Both the position numbers and the translations under genes were made by a program. A DNA stretch of 64,000 bases. Origin: Patiria pectinifera (taxonomy: Eukaryota; Echinodermata; Asteroidea; Valvatida; Asterinidae). Position 1 is the first letter of the stretch. Each line of letters opens with the position of its first letter. This document shows positions 22,601 through 37,600 of the stretch, piece after piece. A model generated the notes under the pieces. The model was not told where the DNA came from, did no database searches, and saw only the letters and a list, made by a program, of their open reading frames with translations. Where the stretch lies: NCBI GenBank assembly GCA_029964075.1, contig CM057147.1:16575513-16639512 (forward strand). The letters are read 5' to 3'.

Positions 22601-25600
22601 CGATATACATGTAACACATAATGTTGTTTACACTGAAAATTATTCTTTTTTATTGAATTATTTTGCCCGTTATGTAAAAAAAAAAAGACCTGTTTATATA
22701 AAAACAAATTTTGGAAGTTTGTTTGCACAAATAAGGATCTAATATTGAAATAAAAATTTAACAATTAAAATTAAATAACTTAACCTCCCCCCCCCCAAAT
22801 GCACATAACAGAAATTTACAGGAATATAACAAATCAACATATAAGAATTAAAAGCTAGATAAAGAAATAACCAAACATTAACATTGAACTCAAAGTTGAA
22901 AACATATAAATAAAAAATAAGACACTAGCTTATCTGGAAACGCCTTTTGTAATTGTAACAGTTTTCAGAAAAATATTTGTTTGAGAAAAAAAATGGTGTC
23001 ACGCTCATATTCCAATACCTGCATGCCAAGATCATTCCAGGGCTTGGGCCTGCCAACCCACTCGCACTAATCCCAATTAAAAGATAGACACTCGGTGGTA
23101 TTTAAGAAATGCTCAGGGCCGTGTAGCATGGTGGCCACGGTTGAAGCCAGTCAAGATGGGAATTAGGACGGAGAAAAACAAAAACAAAATGGATGGTCAG
23201 GAATTAGGAATGCAAAACAAACATGCTTAAACGGGTGCTCTAATTGTGTGAATGAGGTAGTGAAAGATGCACACATGATGGGAGATTGTGGGACCGCTTA
23301 TACTCCATTGGTGCTATTGAGAGCTCATGTTAAAGCTACAGTCCATCATTTGCAGCTATCCAAAAGTAACTGACGTAATTATTGTTAAAAACATACAGTC
23401 GACTCTCGTTAGTACAAACTCTCTTAATACAAATTTGCTAATAACAAGCATAAAGCCTTGGTCCCACTGTGCATTTTTGTGCACAATGAATGGGACTGAT
23501 GTTCCTCTTAATACAAAATTCTGATATAACAAACAATTAGGTCCGAACGAGTTTGTATTAACGAGACTCACTGTGATTAATTATTTTCTTTGCATCAGAT
23601 GAAGTACCAGTACAGTAGCTGTGCTGTAGCTACAAAAGCCATGTATGCCATAATTTTAATTGAAGTTAGTCGTTAAAGTGCTACCTTATTTATATTTAAA
23701 TTATAACTGTATCTAGCAGATAACATCTTTGATTGAAAAAGAATATAAATAGTTACATGGACCAATTGAAATAATTGCTTGCATCAAATTTATATGCTAC
23801 ATGTTGTATATATTTTGCTCTTTATAAAAACACTTCACCGTAACAGATCAATTTTATTTTAATCAAGAAAACTAAGAGCAGCAGTGAAATTCAAGTCGTT
23901 TATCACGCATGATGCATCACTGCGATATCCATTACTTCACATGGGTTTTCAGTGGTAAAGGGGCGAGCTAAGAACGCCTTGGACCTGTGAGTGACGATTT
24001 TGTGCGTGCCACGGCCGCCCAGCCCCGTGCAGAAAAGGACCGGACGTATTGGACGGCGATTCCGACATTGGGATCCTAAGATTCCAGGCATTCCCTGGAT
24101 CTACTGATGCTGCCGGCAGGCATGCAATCAGGCCCCGATCAACTGATAGAAGCCTCCTAACCTTGAAATGTCACTGGTCAAACTCACACTGTTATTCCAT
24201 TAATAAAAACACAGCGGGTGTTTTAAAAAGGTTGTTAAATGTCGCACAATGTGCTTGAAATGCTTAATTTACATTTATGCATGAATGTATTGTGACCAGT
24301 CTAAAGATACAGGAAATGTATATACATCCAAACTGAACTGATTTGATATATTTTTGAAAGAATTTTCTGACTTTACCGTATTTAAATATTAGTGTAATAA
24401 TTAAAACAATTGGTAATTAAAAGTATAACAGTTCAAGAACTTTGGAAAGAATATTACATGTACTGGTATTTGGAAAGGCAAAACCCTCATTTCCATACAC
24501 TACAAGAATAAAAAACAATATTTTCAAATATGAAAGGTTACACACAGTGTTGTAATGCTATCAGTTTTCAGTACAACAGATGATAATTTCAGCAATTTAA
24601 TGTAATAATAATGGAGTCTTATATAGCGCACGATCTACCAACAATTAGGTACTCAAGGTGCTAGAAATTATATTTAATATTAAAGAAAGGTAAGTAAAGT
24701 ATATGAGAAATATGAGACCCATTATGTAGCACCGTATAAGGGTTGACAAGGTGCTGCGGCGCATATTGCAGCCACTGCCAGAAACACAGGGGCAAACCCC
24801 TTCTCTTGGCGATAATTGTTGCTGGGTTCTTTAATGTGCATAATTTACACAACACACAGGACCTACGGCTTTACGCCCCATCCGAAGGACGAAGCAATAA
24901 TGGTAAAGTGCCTTGCTCAAGAGCACAAGCACCATGTTCCCACGGTCAGGATTCGAACCCATGCACCACAGCACACAAATCGAACACCGTAACCATTGGA
25001 CCACAGCACCCCACAAATGTAGAATTTCTGTAATACACATGTACCCAGTTGGCTTCAATCTTCAACATGAATGTCAGAATAATAACATGAATGTGGACCG
25101 TAATACAGCCTGTCTCCAAAATAATGGTACAATCAAAAACATTTTTTTTTCAATATTACATTTTTGTAAATCTCAACATACATGTAAGTAAGTCGTTTTG
25201 AGCATCACATTAAAGAAAAAAGACCAGGCTTTCTAATACTTTTTGTTTCATCTCATTTGCTTTTGTCAATCCAGAGATAACTCCAGTTTACTGCGGAACA
25301 CAAAAATCGAGTTTGTTTCTTTTGCCAAGTTGCAATCTTTTGTGAGCTTCAAGACAGCATGGCACAGTATCAAACAACTCTGCCCATGCATAAAGTGGCA
25401 CAAAATCGATTTTGGTGTATCGCACTAAATTGATTATATCTCTGAATTGACAATAGCAAATAAGATCAAACACACACTATTGGAAAGCCCAGTCTTTGTT
25501 CTTTAATATTATGCCAAGTAAGAAGACTTATTTTGAAATTTTATATTTAACCAATTTTTTTTCTGATTGTACCATTTTTTTTAGACAGGCTGTACAGTGA

Positions 25601-28600
25601 AAGTGTTGTGAACATAGTTGACATTTGGTAAACGTATAGAATGTCACAATGTTGTCAAGGTTGGCACCCAGCGAACCCAGCTAAAGTGATAGACTCGTAC
25701 GTCACGTGAGATGGCAATGTGCCGTACACGTGTGCTGGCAAAGAAATGTTAAACATGCGCAGGTACCTGCGAACATGTACATGTACATCACCGCTTGCAG
25801 AACATCATTCATAAATATTTCAGGACCAAAAAGAATTTGTTACCGTTGATGTAGCCAGGTCAATATGCATACATGTGCATGTACATATCGGTATGTACCG
25901 TAGTACCGGTAAGTGGACAGTGAAATCTCCATTTTTTTCTTGTTTGAGTGTCAACATATACTACGTACATGTACAATTGTACATGTCAGCTTGTACATGT
26001 AGTTGACAATGTGGCATTTGTTGGCACTTTATATCTTAATAATGAAAGGTTTATGAAACACTATGTGCGAATACTTTCTCACTTAAAAGAATGTTCCTGA
26101 AAAGAACTACTGTAGAGGTTCTTTTATATCTTGTTGAGATTTTACCTTAAAACAAACTCTAGTTGATTAAACACTATAAGATTACAATGTACACGTATAC
26201 ATGTTTATAGAAATAGCATTGGAATTAATTGTACATGTACATTCGTGTAAAATATCAGCATTCAGTCATAAAATTTGAATTATAAGTTATGAAAAAAATT
26301 ACAAGAGAGAGTTGCCTTAATGAGAGGGTTTGCGATGAGTAATTAACTGGGGGAAAAAGAAACAAAGAATAAATTGCAAAATAGTTCAATTCTTTATGGC
26401 CTTTATTTTTTAAAATTTCTTTCAAGTTTAAAATAAGAGGAAATGGTCACTTGTAAAGTAATTTTAAATGCCAGTACACATGTGTCATATGATTATGCTA
26501 CAAAACATTTACTCTTTGTGATTTAATAAAAGGAATTACAGATTCTTTACAGAAAGGCCACCAGAAACAAGGGATATTTGTTTCGTGGCCAGCCCTGTCC
26601 TGGTCAAATGCTTTAAATAGGGATACATGTGTGCAAATGTGCACATGCTTGTGATGTTAACCTTTTCAATGATGTGGGTCGGCGAGACTGAACGTCATGG
26701 TCCCCTCCAGGGTAGTATTTCCCCCTCAGCTACCCCCCCCCCCAGCCCTTGTGACGTGATCAATGAATGAGTGGAAGTGCTTACGCACATCGTCGGCGCA
26801 CGTGCTTGCTGGATCAATGCCAAGATACATGTACAGCTTGCTGTATTGCAGTGGACATGTATGGTACATACTGTGTATGTACGGTACATGTATGTATATA
26901 CATAGTATGTCAGCCTTTCTACATTATGTACAATGTATGAGCTTGCTCGATCCGCTGTGATAATTATGTGCATTCGTTATGCACCTTAACAAATTAGCAC
27001 ATGTGTACATTATACATCTGTGCTGACATTCTTTTATTACTGCTTAAAACACAATACTGTTCATGCATCCATGTTGACTACAAAAATAACAGGAAAAACT
27101 ATGTTCCTGTGAAATAGACCATCTTGCCAGCTACTACCATGAATCAAAAAGATTTAAACAGAATATACTGTATCACTGTGAATTTAATGATTAATTATAC
27201 ATAAATAAAAAAATATAAAAAATAAGATTAAAATTAATGAAATCACACGAATAATTTCAATATTATAAGCCACTCTAAAATTTTTCCAGAAAAAAGACGC
27301 ACACGAAAAACGAAATTGCATTTGACCTTTTTATATCAATTTCTATTTTTATTTGTCAAATTATTCTTGCATTTTTTTACGAAATTGCGTCAATTGACAT
27401 TCGAAAGGTTTAGATGCGATGTATTAGCCAAAGAATCTACTTGAGCGTGAAGTCAGTAATAATGAATCAGAGTTGTAATAAATTTGTTGGTTTACTAATT
27501 GAATTTGGAGTTTTAACTGTCAATTTATTGTCAGTGGCTCGCTGCGTAGAGAGAACAAAAACCTTTTTCATGGTCTCGCACGTCATCCTGTCAATTTACG
27601 CCGTCAGATTGTCACGTTGTCTGAATGTAGACGTTTTATAATCTAATCAATCAGTACCCAACTGAATTGTTATTAGAGACGTTTATAGAAATGTTGTTAT
27701 ACAGTTAGACAAGTTGGATTTAAAATGATGGTGTGTGTGATGAAAGAACCTGTACATGAAAATTATGCATCGAGAAGCCAAATGAAGTTAAACATTTTTT
27801 TTTTAAATGCTGCAAAATAAACGAATAAATAAAATGTAATGCTTATACAGCGCTTTCCATCGTATCAACAATCTCAAAGTGCTTGGCAATTATTCCCCAT
27901 TCTTCAGGCATTATTGGGGGACAGGGGGGACATGTCTCCCCACTTTTAATAGTTGGGGGGGAGGGGGATGCCATATCGTTTGTCCCCACCCCCCCACACT
28001 TTTTTGTCCCTGAAAAAAAAAATTGTAGCCTATATTTGATTCTATACTATAGAATCAAATATTTGATTTTATACTATGTACTATTCTATTTGATTCTATA
28101 CTATAGAATCAAATATATATAGCTCAGAATAGCTGATTCAAGTAACCCAAACTCAAAAATGATGTTTAAATGATGATCGTTGCTCAAAAATTGGATAAAG
28201 TGGTCAGAAATTGCTTCAGATCGCACCACAGAGCATCTACAATCCCCACGCTAAAGGCTTCAAGGCCGTGCTCGCATTAGTTCTGTTCATGGTATGCCCC
28301 CCACTTTTGAGAAGAGATTGATGCCCTTGGTATTGGTCAGACTGCCCAGCTACTGCAGTATGGTTTTATGGATTCAACGGGGAATAAATACAGGGCGAGT
28401 CAAAAAACATGAAACCCAAATGTTGGGACCATTGTTTTAGTGAAGTTCTGCATTTAGCACTTTCAACATCTAGGATATGAAAGTTCAATTCATGAGCCTT
28501 CTTTTAGTACAAGAATCATTCAAATGACTCAAGTACTTTTCAAGTTATGGACTTTTAAACACAACTGCTGTTTAAAAGTTCTGCCCACCGATCACAAAAA

Positions 28601-31600
28601 AGTGTAGTGTTCTTTCAGCAAACTAAAACAAATCACATAGGGATGTGTGTGAATTGTTTTCGTTTTGCTGAAAGAACGCACACCTTCTGTGTGATTCGTG
28701 GACAGAACTTTAAAAAGGTGGTTGTGTTTAAAAGTCTGTTACTTGAAAAATACTTGAGTGATTTGAATGATTCTTGTACTAAAAGAAAGCTCATGAACTG
28801 AATTTTCATATCCTAGATTTTGAAAGTGCTAAATACAGAACTTCACTAAAACAATGGTCCCGACATTTGGGTTTCGCTGACTCACCTGTACAATGCAATA
28901 AAGTGTAATACAATGTAGTTCACATGCTAATTAATAAAATGTTTTATGGTCTTTGTTTTCCATCAGGTGATCTGATGTACCTGTACATTATGACTATGGA
29001 GGGGACATCACACCATGTTACTGCATCAACCAGAGGGTTCTATATCAACCAGTAAGTCCTTATTTCAATTTGATCTTTGCTGAAGCCAAATTCATTATCC
29101 GAAAAGAAAAGAAGAAAAATCTTGTTGATGATTGTATGAGATATAGCAATTTTAAAACACTTTTTTGTGCAGGTCTACCCAGGAAGTGTTCAACCCTAAG
29201 CCTGCAGATCAGAAGCACAGCTCACACTCCCTGATCGAGCTCCTTAACAAGGTCAGCCCCATCTTCAAGAAGAACTTTGCGCAGCTGCTTAAGAAAAGGT
29301 GAGCTGTGAATGCAAACTTGTATTTTTACGATATGCTATATAATGGTAAGTTGCAGTAGCACCCTAACTAACTGCCGTTCCCTCCTTCTTCACTGACGTG
29401 CCCTATCCTCTGCCATTTTCCTCGCTCGGTCTTTGGAGTGTATTGCACATCAGCACATAAACATTAACATCACACATGTACACAAACTAAACAAATTGTC
29501 AATTTCACTGGTCTCCGGAAAACGAACAGTGCAATGTTATAGATGTTAAGTTTTCACAGATTCTTCGCAAAACCACTTGCAACTCACTGTAAATATTCAT
29601 CGTCACATTGTGTCACAGCAATCTTGTAATCGCTTCAAACCAAAGTAGTCCGTTCATACACCATAAACTCGTCACCAGTTTGAGGAAGTGACAAATCTAA
29701 TCTTTGCACACAGCTGCAAAAAAACCCGAATTTTGAGAAAAATCGTGTTTACAATTGATCCATTTTTTTCACAATCGCGCTCTTGTATACGATTCTCCTT
29801 CAAAATTGCAAAATGTATTTACTGATGCGATAGCCCAATAGTTGAATTGCCAAAATATCATCTCTGGTTTCATAAAAGCATGTTTAATTAGGAGACCTTA
29901 ATTATTAAACATATTCGTCACTTCATCAAAATGAAAATTCTTCTTGGTCACATGTAGTAATGTGTTTGTACATAGATTGGTCGTGTGTGCGCGTATGTAA
30001 ATCTCATAGATTTTAGAACACAGATTCGTCACTTCGTCAAAATGCAAATCGTAGAGGAGACAAAAATCTAAATATAGCACATGTGTAATATCAACGTGAC
30101 TAAGTGATGAATTGGGATTTAATTGTCACTTCATCAAAACGAAAAGACTGATTCGTTGCATATTGACCACTTCGTGTAATTAGCTTAATTAACAAAGGAT
30201 GCACTTTTGTATCTTGAAATTTGGTTAGCATTTAGAGGACATCATAAAAGATCAGAAAATCCAAAAATGTCAAATTGCTTAAAATATCGTTTTTGGGTGA
30301 ATTCGTCACTTCGTCAAAACGGTGATGAATTAACATCTATTGTAATGCTGTCATTGATTTTTTTCCACCGATTGCAGAGCCCAGCGGCATCCCTTTGAGC
30401 GTGTTCCCACTCCGTTCCAAGTCTACACCTGGATGGCTCCTCAGATGGAACACACCATCGATTCCATACGGGCAGAAGATGGTAAGACACCCATAGCACA
30501 TCTCCCATTTTGTGCCGGGATTCACTTATACTTTTAACTTCTTGGGAAATTTCTGAAAGCTTGTATCAAGTCGAAGAAAAATCATCATCATCAGTCAACT
30601 GCGCTTCGTACATTTGATCTTAATCTCTTTTCATCTGGTTATATTTTTAGCAACAGAGGAGATCTCTTTTGTCTTTTGATAGCTCAAATTTAAAGCTGAT
30701 AAGCTTTAAATTTTAGCTAAAAAGATGTGAAACTTTGCATGGTGGTACCAGTATTTTAGTGAAGGTTTGCGGTAACACCATGCGGAAATCTCTTTGGGGA
30801 AGATGTGTGGTCCTGAAAACAACCGGTTGGTTGTGAAAATCGACTTTCTGATCAGGAACGTCAATTCCTGATCTGAATTTCAGCATCTACAGCTCCATGC
30901 CTCAGTAATCATCCAGCACTATGAATGCATCCTCATCCACTCTGTCTGGCTTTCTCATGAAGACGATCAGAGCAATCTGATCATTTTCACAACCAACCGG
31001 TTCTTTTCAGAAACACACATCTTCTCAAAAGAGATTATTCCATATATATAGTGTTGCCACAAAACCTCACTAGCTTATCATCTTAGCAATGTTCTGGATG
31101 TATGACATCCGGAAAGCTCTTTTTCATTTTCCGTGTGCTGGTTTGTAAATTGCGCACTTGAAATGAGGTCATCCCGAGATTTGTGCAGAACGTTTTCTGA
31201 GCCAGCTTAGTTGTTTTAAGCAGAACAAATTGTTTTAATAGTCAGAACATGAGTGAATCATTGTTAAAAACTATGTTTCTCCTCAGCGTACACCTCAAGA
31301 CTTGGCTACGAAGAGCATATACCTGGGCAGGTAGGTTCATTTACTGTTTATATATAAGTTTAGCTATGCTTGGATGTAGTTGGAGGTGTTCATGTCCAGG
31401 AAAGACAAGGAAAGTCAATGTTAACCAGGGAGTTACCTTGGGTAAAACCTAAGAAAGTTATCACTGAACAACACTGTCCCATATTGAGCCAGATGTCCTT
31501 GTGTAAAGTGTCTAAAATCTCCTCATGGCTAAGTGAAGGTTTAAAAAAAACACCTATGTTGGCTTCAAATTTCTGTGATATGTAATAGCTATGTGTATAA

Positions 31601-34600
31601 TATTCTGTCTTTAGACCAGAGATTGGAACGAGGAATCGCAGACGACGCGAGAGCTGCCGCGCAAGAACCTCCCCGAACGACTGCTGAGGGAACGCGCCAT
31701 CTTCAAAGTGCACAGTGACTTTGTCGCCGCGGCAACCAGGGGTGCTATGGCAGTCATCGACGGCAACGTCATGGCAATCAACCCGGGGGAAGACACAAAG
31801 TATGGAAAGGGTTTTTGGGTTGATTCCCCCCCCCCCTGTTTTAGACTTTGGCTTTTTGTCTTGAAATTGGGTAACAGAATAGAGTGGGCTTTTGTTTCTG
31901 TTAAAAAAATCTGTAAAGCTTCCAGTGCGAACTAAAAGAATATTGAATTCTCATCCTATTTAATAGTGAAAGAAAGTTGAAGACAATTAGCGTCATTAAC
32001 CTCAACTCCCTAGCATATTTTACTAGGAACTGGACCAAGTCCATCAAAATCCATCAATCACTATGCGTCCAACACAAAACTGTACATGACACAATGGAAT
32101 CCACCACTGACGCACTGGTTGACATTCATGGACTTGCTACACATGGCTTTTTATCACAATAGCAGTACAGGAAGCTAGGCAAAATCAATCGGATACCCCT
32201 AGCACTGCTTCAGGCCATTAGGCCCAAGTCCATCATACTTGGTTGAAGGAAACGAGATTAAGAATCAAAATCTCACATTCCACTGTGGTACACCGTGTTT
32301 ACTTTTTGCTTTTTTATATTGATGAATTTGTTATTTGGGTAATTATCACACAGATCAGTATGAGGACATTGTGATTTTAGGCAGACAAATGTTCCGCCAA
32401 CAAAAAAAATATGAATTTCTGCACTGTACATAAAAAACCAATTACTAGATAAACATTGCTGTGTGCGATATGTTTTAAGCTGTGGAACTCAGCAGCATTA
32501 GGTCATAATTTGACCAGAATGATAAATGACATTTGACCCTTTTCAAATCTAATTCCCTGCAAAAATGAAGTAACGTTGTGTTTTATCTGCAAGCGTAAAC
32601 TGAATCATTCCCTCACTGTCATTTTCCAGAATGCAGATGTTCATCTGGAACAATATTTTCTTCAGTCTGGGCTTTGATGTCAAGGATCATTACAAGGAAT
32701 TTGGTGGGGATGCTGCCGCTCTTGTCGCTCCAGTAAGTCCGAACATGTTATCCACTGTTTTCTCAACGTGAGCAAGTACCCAATAGTTAAAGGGAAAATA
32801 CAACATTTGCAAACATCACAAAACGAAATGATCAGATTGTCACAAAATACCTTACTGGATTGTTAGGGAATGACAGTCTTAAGCATCCTGTAAAATCGTG
32901 GCTCCTGGTGTGCTGACATTTTCAAGAAAAATGGTATTTTTCCAACGCTGGTCGGCCGACCAGCGTTGGAGAAAACTGGCTTTTTTTCAAAAACTGCTTG
33001 CAAACTCTTTGCTGCAAAAACTGCAAAAACTCTTTGCAATTGATTACACACCTGTGAAGGGGTACAAGCCTGCTAGACTGATTCTCTGACCTCACAATTC
33101 CCCAAAGTCTATAGATTCTCCTTTTCATCTTAAGTGGGGTCAGGGAACCAGACTACAAGAACATGATTGGTTTTCTTGGTTTTTCCAGCATATACAAGCC
33201 CAAAACGTGAAACAAGTCATTTTAACAATATTTGCATACTAATCCTCCAAATCCATTTATTTATGAAATTTGAAGCAAAAGCAAATGTTGTACATTCCCT
33301 TTAACATCGTTAACGGTCAACAAACTCAGGGCTAATAAATGCTCCCAAACTCTGGAACAATCAATCTGGATGTTGTTTATTGCAATCATTGACTAAAATC
33401 AACCCTTCAAGGCAGTATGCAACATTTGCAAATATAACAAAACAAAACTACCAACTTATTATGAAATACCTTACTTGACTGTAAGTGAATAACAGTCTCA
33501 AGCATCCTGTGAAATCATTGCACCTGGTGTGCTGTCATTTTCAAGAAAAGTGGAATTTTTGTATCAGCTGACTATCGTTGATGAAAACTGACTTTTTTTC
33601 TAACACTGCCCCAATTTACCAAATTGTGTTTGTCCACAGTTTGTTTGCAATCGATTACATATCAGTGAACGGTTGCAAGCCAGCTAGTCTGGTTCCCTGA
33701 CTTGACAATTCCCCAACGTCTATAAATTGCTCCGTTTCGTCTGAAGTAGGGTCAGGGAACCAGACTACAAGAATAGCATTTTTGTCGTGGTTTTTCCCAG
33801 CGTCTGTGAACACAAAACTTTAAACAGGTCAGTGTATCAATATTTGCTATAAAATAATAACCCCCAAATCCATCCATTTCTGAAAATTACAGCAAAAGCA
33901 AATGTTGTATATTTCCTTAATAATTAAATAATGAAAGGTTTGCGGAAACACCATGTGCGAATAATTTCTCAACTAAGAGAATGGTTCTGAAAAGAACCAG
34001 AGGTATAAACTCGACGTTCCAGTCAGTATGCTCTGACCGTCTTCAGGACCATTCTCTTAGTTGAGAAATTATTCGCACATGGTGTTTCCGCAAACCTTTC
34101 ATTATTTAGTATCTCCACCATGCAAAGCCTCAAATCTTACGTATATTTCCTTAAAATTTTGTTGTTTCATATTGTGTTCTTTGAACTTTCTGTATCACGA
34201 ATCCCTCAAATGTCGTCCTTTCTTCACTTCGACATTTCATTTTCTGAACGCGTTTTAAAGATTTCTGTCTTGGAAATCTCTCAAATTCATGTTTTAAATC
34301 TTTTTTCTCCAGAGTAACGATCTGCAGGGAGTCAAAGCCTACAACGGCGTAGACATCGAGGGTCTGTTCACTCTGGGTACCGTGGTGGTAGATTACCGTG
34401 GTTACCGCATCACTGCTCAGTCCATCATCCCGGGCATCTTGGAGAGGGAACAGGAGGAGTCGGTCATCTATGGCTCGATCGACTTTGGCAAGACGGTGGT
34501 CACCAGCGACAAGTACAAGGAACTGGTGAGCAGGATAGTTGTGTTCTATATTTTCCCGTGTTCATGATCAGTAGTCGAGTTCACAAAAACAAAGCATGCG

Positions 34601-37600
34601 TTGGGTATAGGCAACAACTTGATACACAGCTGCACAATATACTTAATTTTGTTTGAAAATATTTTGAAACTCTGTGTAGCTGTGCCAAATTTAAAACATA
34701 AACACCTTTGAAGAGGATTATCACAGCTTTTACGACGGCTGTTGGAGTATGATTTAATATCTATCAAAATGGTTGTTGAATCAGCTTTGCCATTCATTTT
34801 GAAAAAAGAGGTTTTGTCTGACTTTCTTTGGAATCTGTGAGAGGCAAGACTAGCATTTCATAACTCCCTAGGCCTTTTTCCTAGGATGTAGCCTCAATCC
34901 TGCAAAATCTTCCAATTGGCCTCACATATAAAAATAGCATATAGCCGCAATTCTGCAAATTCCTCCATTATTTCTTGAATATGATCCATGGAGGGGTGAC
35001 CACTGCCTGAATCCTGCAAAATCCTGCGGCAGTGACTGTCAATATGTTGAGGCTTAGCCAGTGACATCCTGGAGCAGTACGGAGGATTTCAAGCATAATC
35101 CAAGCCTATATTTATGCATGGCTGAGCAAAAAGGTCTGGCCCAAGACCTTGACAAAGTGCATCCTACAAAATCAGTAACAAACTTTTGCCAAGTAACCTC
35201 AATCCTCCAAATTCCTCCACTTTGGCAAAGAGGATTTTGAAGGATTCAGGGTGGTTAGGGTTAACCTGAAAAACAATGTTCTGAATTTCTAGTAACAATC
35301 TTGATAAGTTGGGTAATGACAGTCAGTGAGCAAAGTTTAATCATAATTACATTTTTGTTTACACCTGTTTTCAGCTGACCAAGTCTGCGCAACAGCTGAA
35401 GATCCTTCCCCACAAGGTGGTCAACCACAAGCAGGAAGAGGTGGAGATATTCTCATCAGTAGAATGCAAGGTACGGTAACATTGTTAGAAACAGAGACAA
35501 ATTACAGTTGTCATGTTTTGGTCATGTATGTATAAAGGTTAGTTCATACTCGACATGATTTTTTAAGAGCAAAGGCGATTCGTTAGGGTTATGACAGAGA
35601 AACAATTGACTTTTATGAAATTGCCTCACTTTCACTTTTGCTCAGAGTATAAATTGGCCTTAAAGGGAGGCTTCCCATGCGTTTTGGCTGTGGCCCCTTA
35701 AAAAAAGTTGTTTAAGTTAAATTGATTATTTGTTAACTTTAAAAATGTATGAACATTCCAACGAGACATTGATCGAAAACAAAATTGGTCCATGCTAAGT
35801 CATCAACTTTTTTAGTTCAGATTTTGAATTAGGAGTTGGACGCTCGTAATTCTACCTAGACTTGACTCAAGTCAGACTTAAAGGGAAGATACAACATTTG
35901 CAAACATCAAAAACCAAACTGATCAAATTATCACGAAATACCTTACTGGATTGTTAGGGATTGACAGTCTAAAGCATCCTGTAAAATCGTGGCTCCTGGT
36001 GTGCTGACATTTTCAAGAAAAACTGTATTTTTCCAACGCTGGTCGGCCGACCAGCGTTGGAAAACACTGGCTTTTTCAAAAACTGTTCCTATTTTTTCAT
36101 ATTTAGATATTCTGCATTTTCTTTGCAATATAATTACACACCTGTGAAGGGGTACAAACCTGCTAGAGTGATTCTTTGACCTTACAATTCCCCAAAGTCT
36201 TAATGTTTCTCCGTTTCATCTTAAGTGGGGTCGGGGAACCAGATTACAAGAAAATGATTGGTTTTCTTGGTTTTTCCAGCATAAACAAGCCCAAAACGTG
36301 AAACAAGTCAGTTGAACAATATTTGCTATAACATACTAATCCTCCAAATCCATTTATTTCTGAAAATTGCAGCAAAAGCAAATGTTGTACATTCCCTTTA
36401 AGTCAGTATCCACTACACACACTGCCATCACAACCCAGCCCTGAATTACATCAACGTCGTGCCTAAAGTGCAAGTGCCTTCTTAACACGCGTAACACTTC
36501 AAACCAAGCGCAACACCCTACTTATGCCAAGTCTGAATTCAACTTGAGTGTGAAATAAGCACAGTGTTGAAAGCTCTTTGTTTAAACCCTTTTTTTTTTG
36601 GTATTCTTTGTTTAACATTTATCAAAGGACACTACAGTTTGTTATGTTAATTATAGAAAATAAGTTCATCAAATAACCCACGTTAATTGCTAATATGGCT
36701 TGCTGTGATACTTTCTCCTTCCCAGGGCATTAAGGGCAATGATGGCAGACATTACATACTGGATCTGCTGAGAACGTTCCCGCCAGATATCAACTTCCTG
36801 CCAAGTAAGTCCTCCATTTATAGAAAAAAATGAACTCGTGGGAGTACTATGATCCCCCATGCCCCAAACTAGGATGAATTTGCAGAAAAAAAATTCCCAT
36901 TTTTGAGCTGTATTTATTTGGCAATATTGCAATGGAAATTCTGCAAAGTTGACTTTCCATAACTACCAAACTATATGGTGTATCAAAATATCATAAACCA
37001 AATTGTCCTATTACAGCCTAGTTTGGAGTATAGAATGAAGTTCAACTCCTACTCTTGTCAGTCTTCTTTGTTCACTGAAAAGAAACAAAGTTTGGTCAAA
37101 TAATGTCAAAATTGCTTCCGATGAAGTTTTTAAGCACTGTTTTTTTTTTAACTCGTAATAATAATAATAATGCGGTGCTTATATTGCGTTTTATACCAAA
37201 GGTCTAAAAGCGCTTCACAATTATTACCCCTGTTCATCAGGCCATGAGACCAGTTTTTGCAGCAGCTCGAGATCAACGCATCCTCGTCTCTACCTTCACA
37301 GGTACCCATGTATACTCCTGGGTGGAGAGAGGCAATTGTAGTAAAGTGTCTTGCCCAAGAACACAAGCACCGTGTTCCCAAACCAAACCACCATGACCAC
37401 TGGACCACAGCACTCCACAAGTGCATCGCAGATGAACAAAGACCTGCTAATCTTTACTGATTTAACCTTAACAGTCCTGAATCCAACAAATTGGATACGA
37501 TTTTGTACACCCCCTAGGAGTTAGGGTTAATAAGTACTTTTCTGTAGTCAGCACATTTTTTTTTTACCACTTTTAATGTGTGTGTTCTGGTTTCAGTTGA

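Larger units (their letters stand above)
20964..28966 (+). other. CLUH intron 4 (about 8 kb)
   Basis: Non-coding. It contains tgctaagcag-type repeats (20985-21275), short inverted repeats at 21747-21806, a family B fragment with a pogo-like element (23333-23573), a SINE (24602-25015), two TA-flanked foldbacks (25106-25592 and 28391-28888) and AT-rich filler. No coding segment supported. Confidence 0.8.

Noticed and set aside
24930-25010. tRNA-like sequence with A and B boxes
   Set aside because: Part of a SINE with body and tail; no intact cloverleaf, so not called as a tRNA gene.
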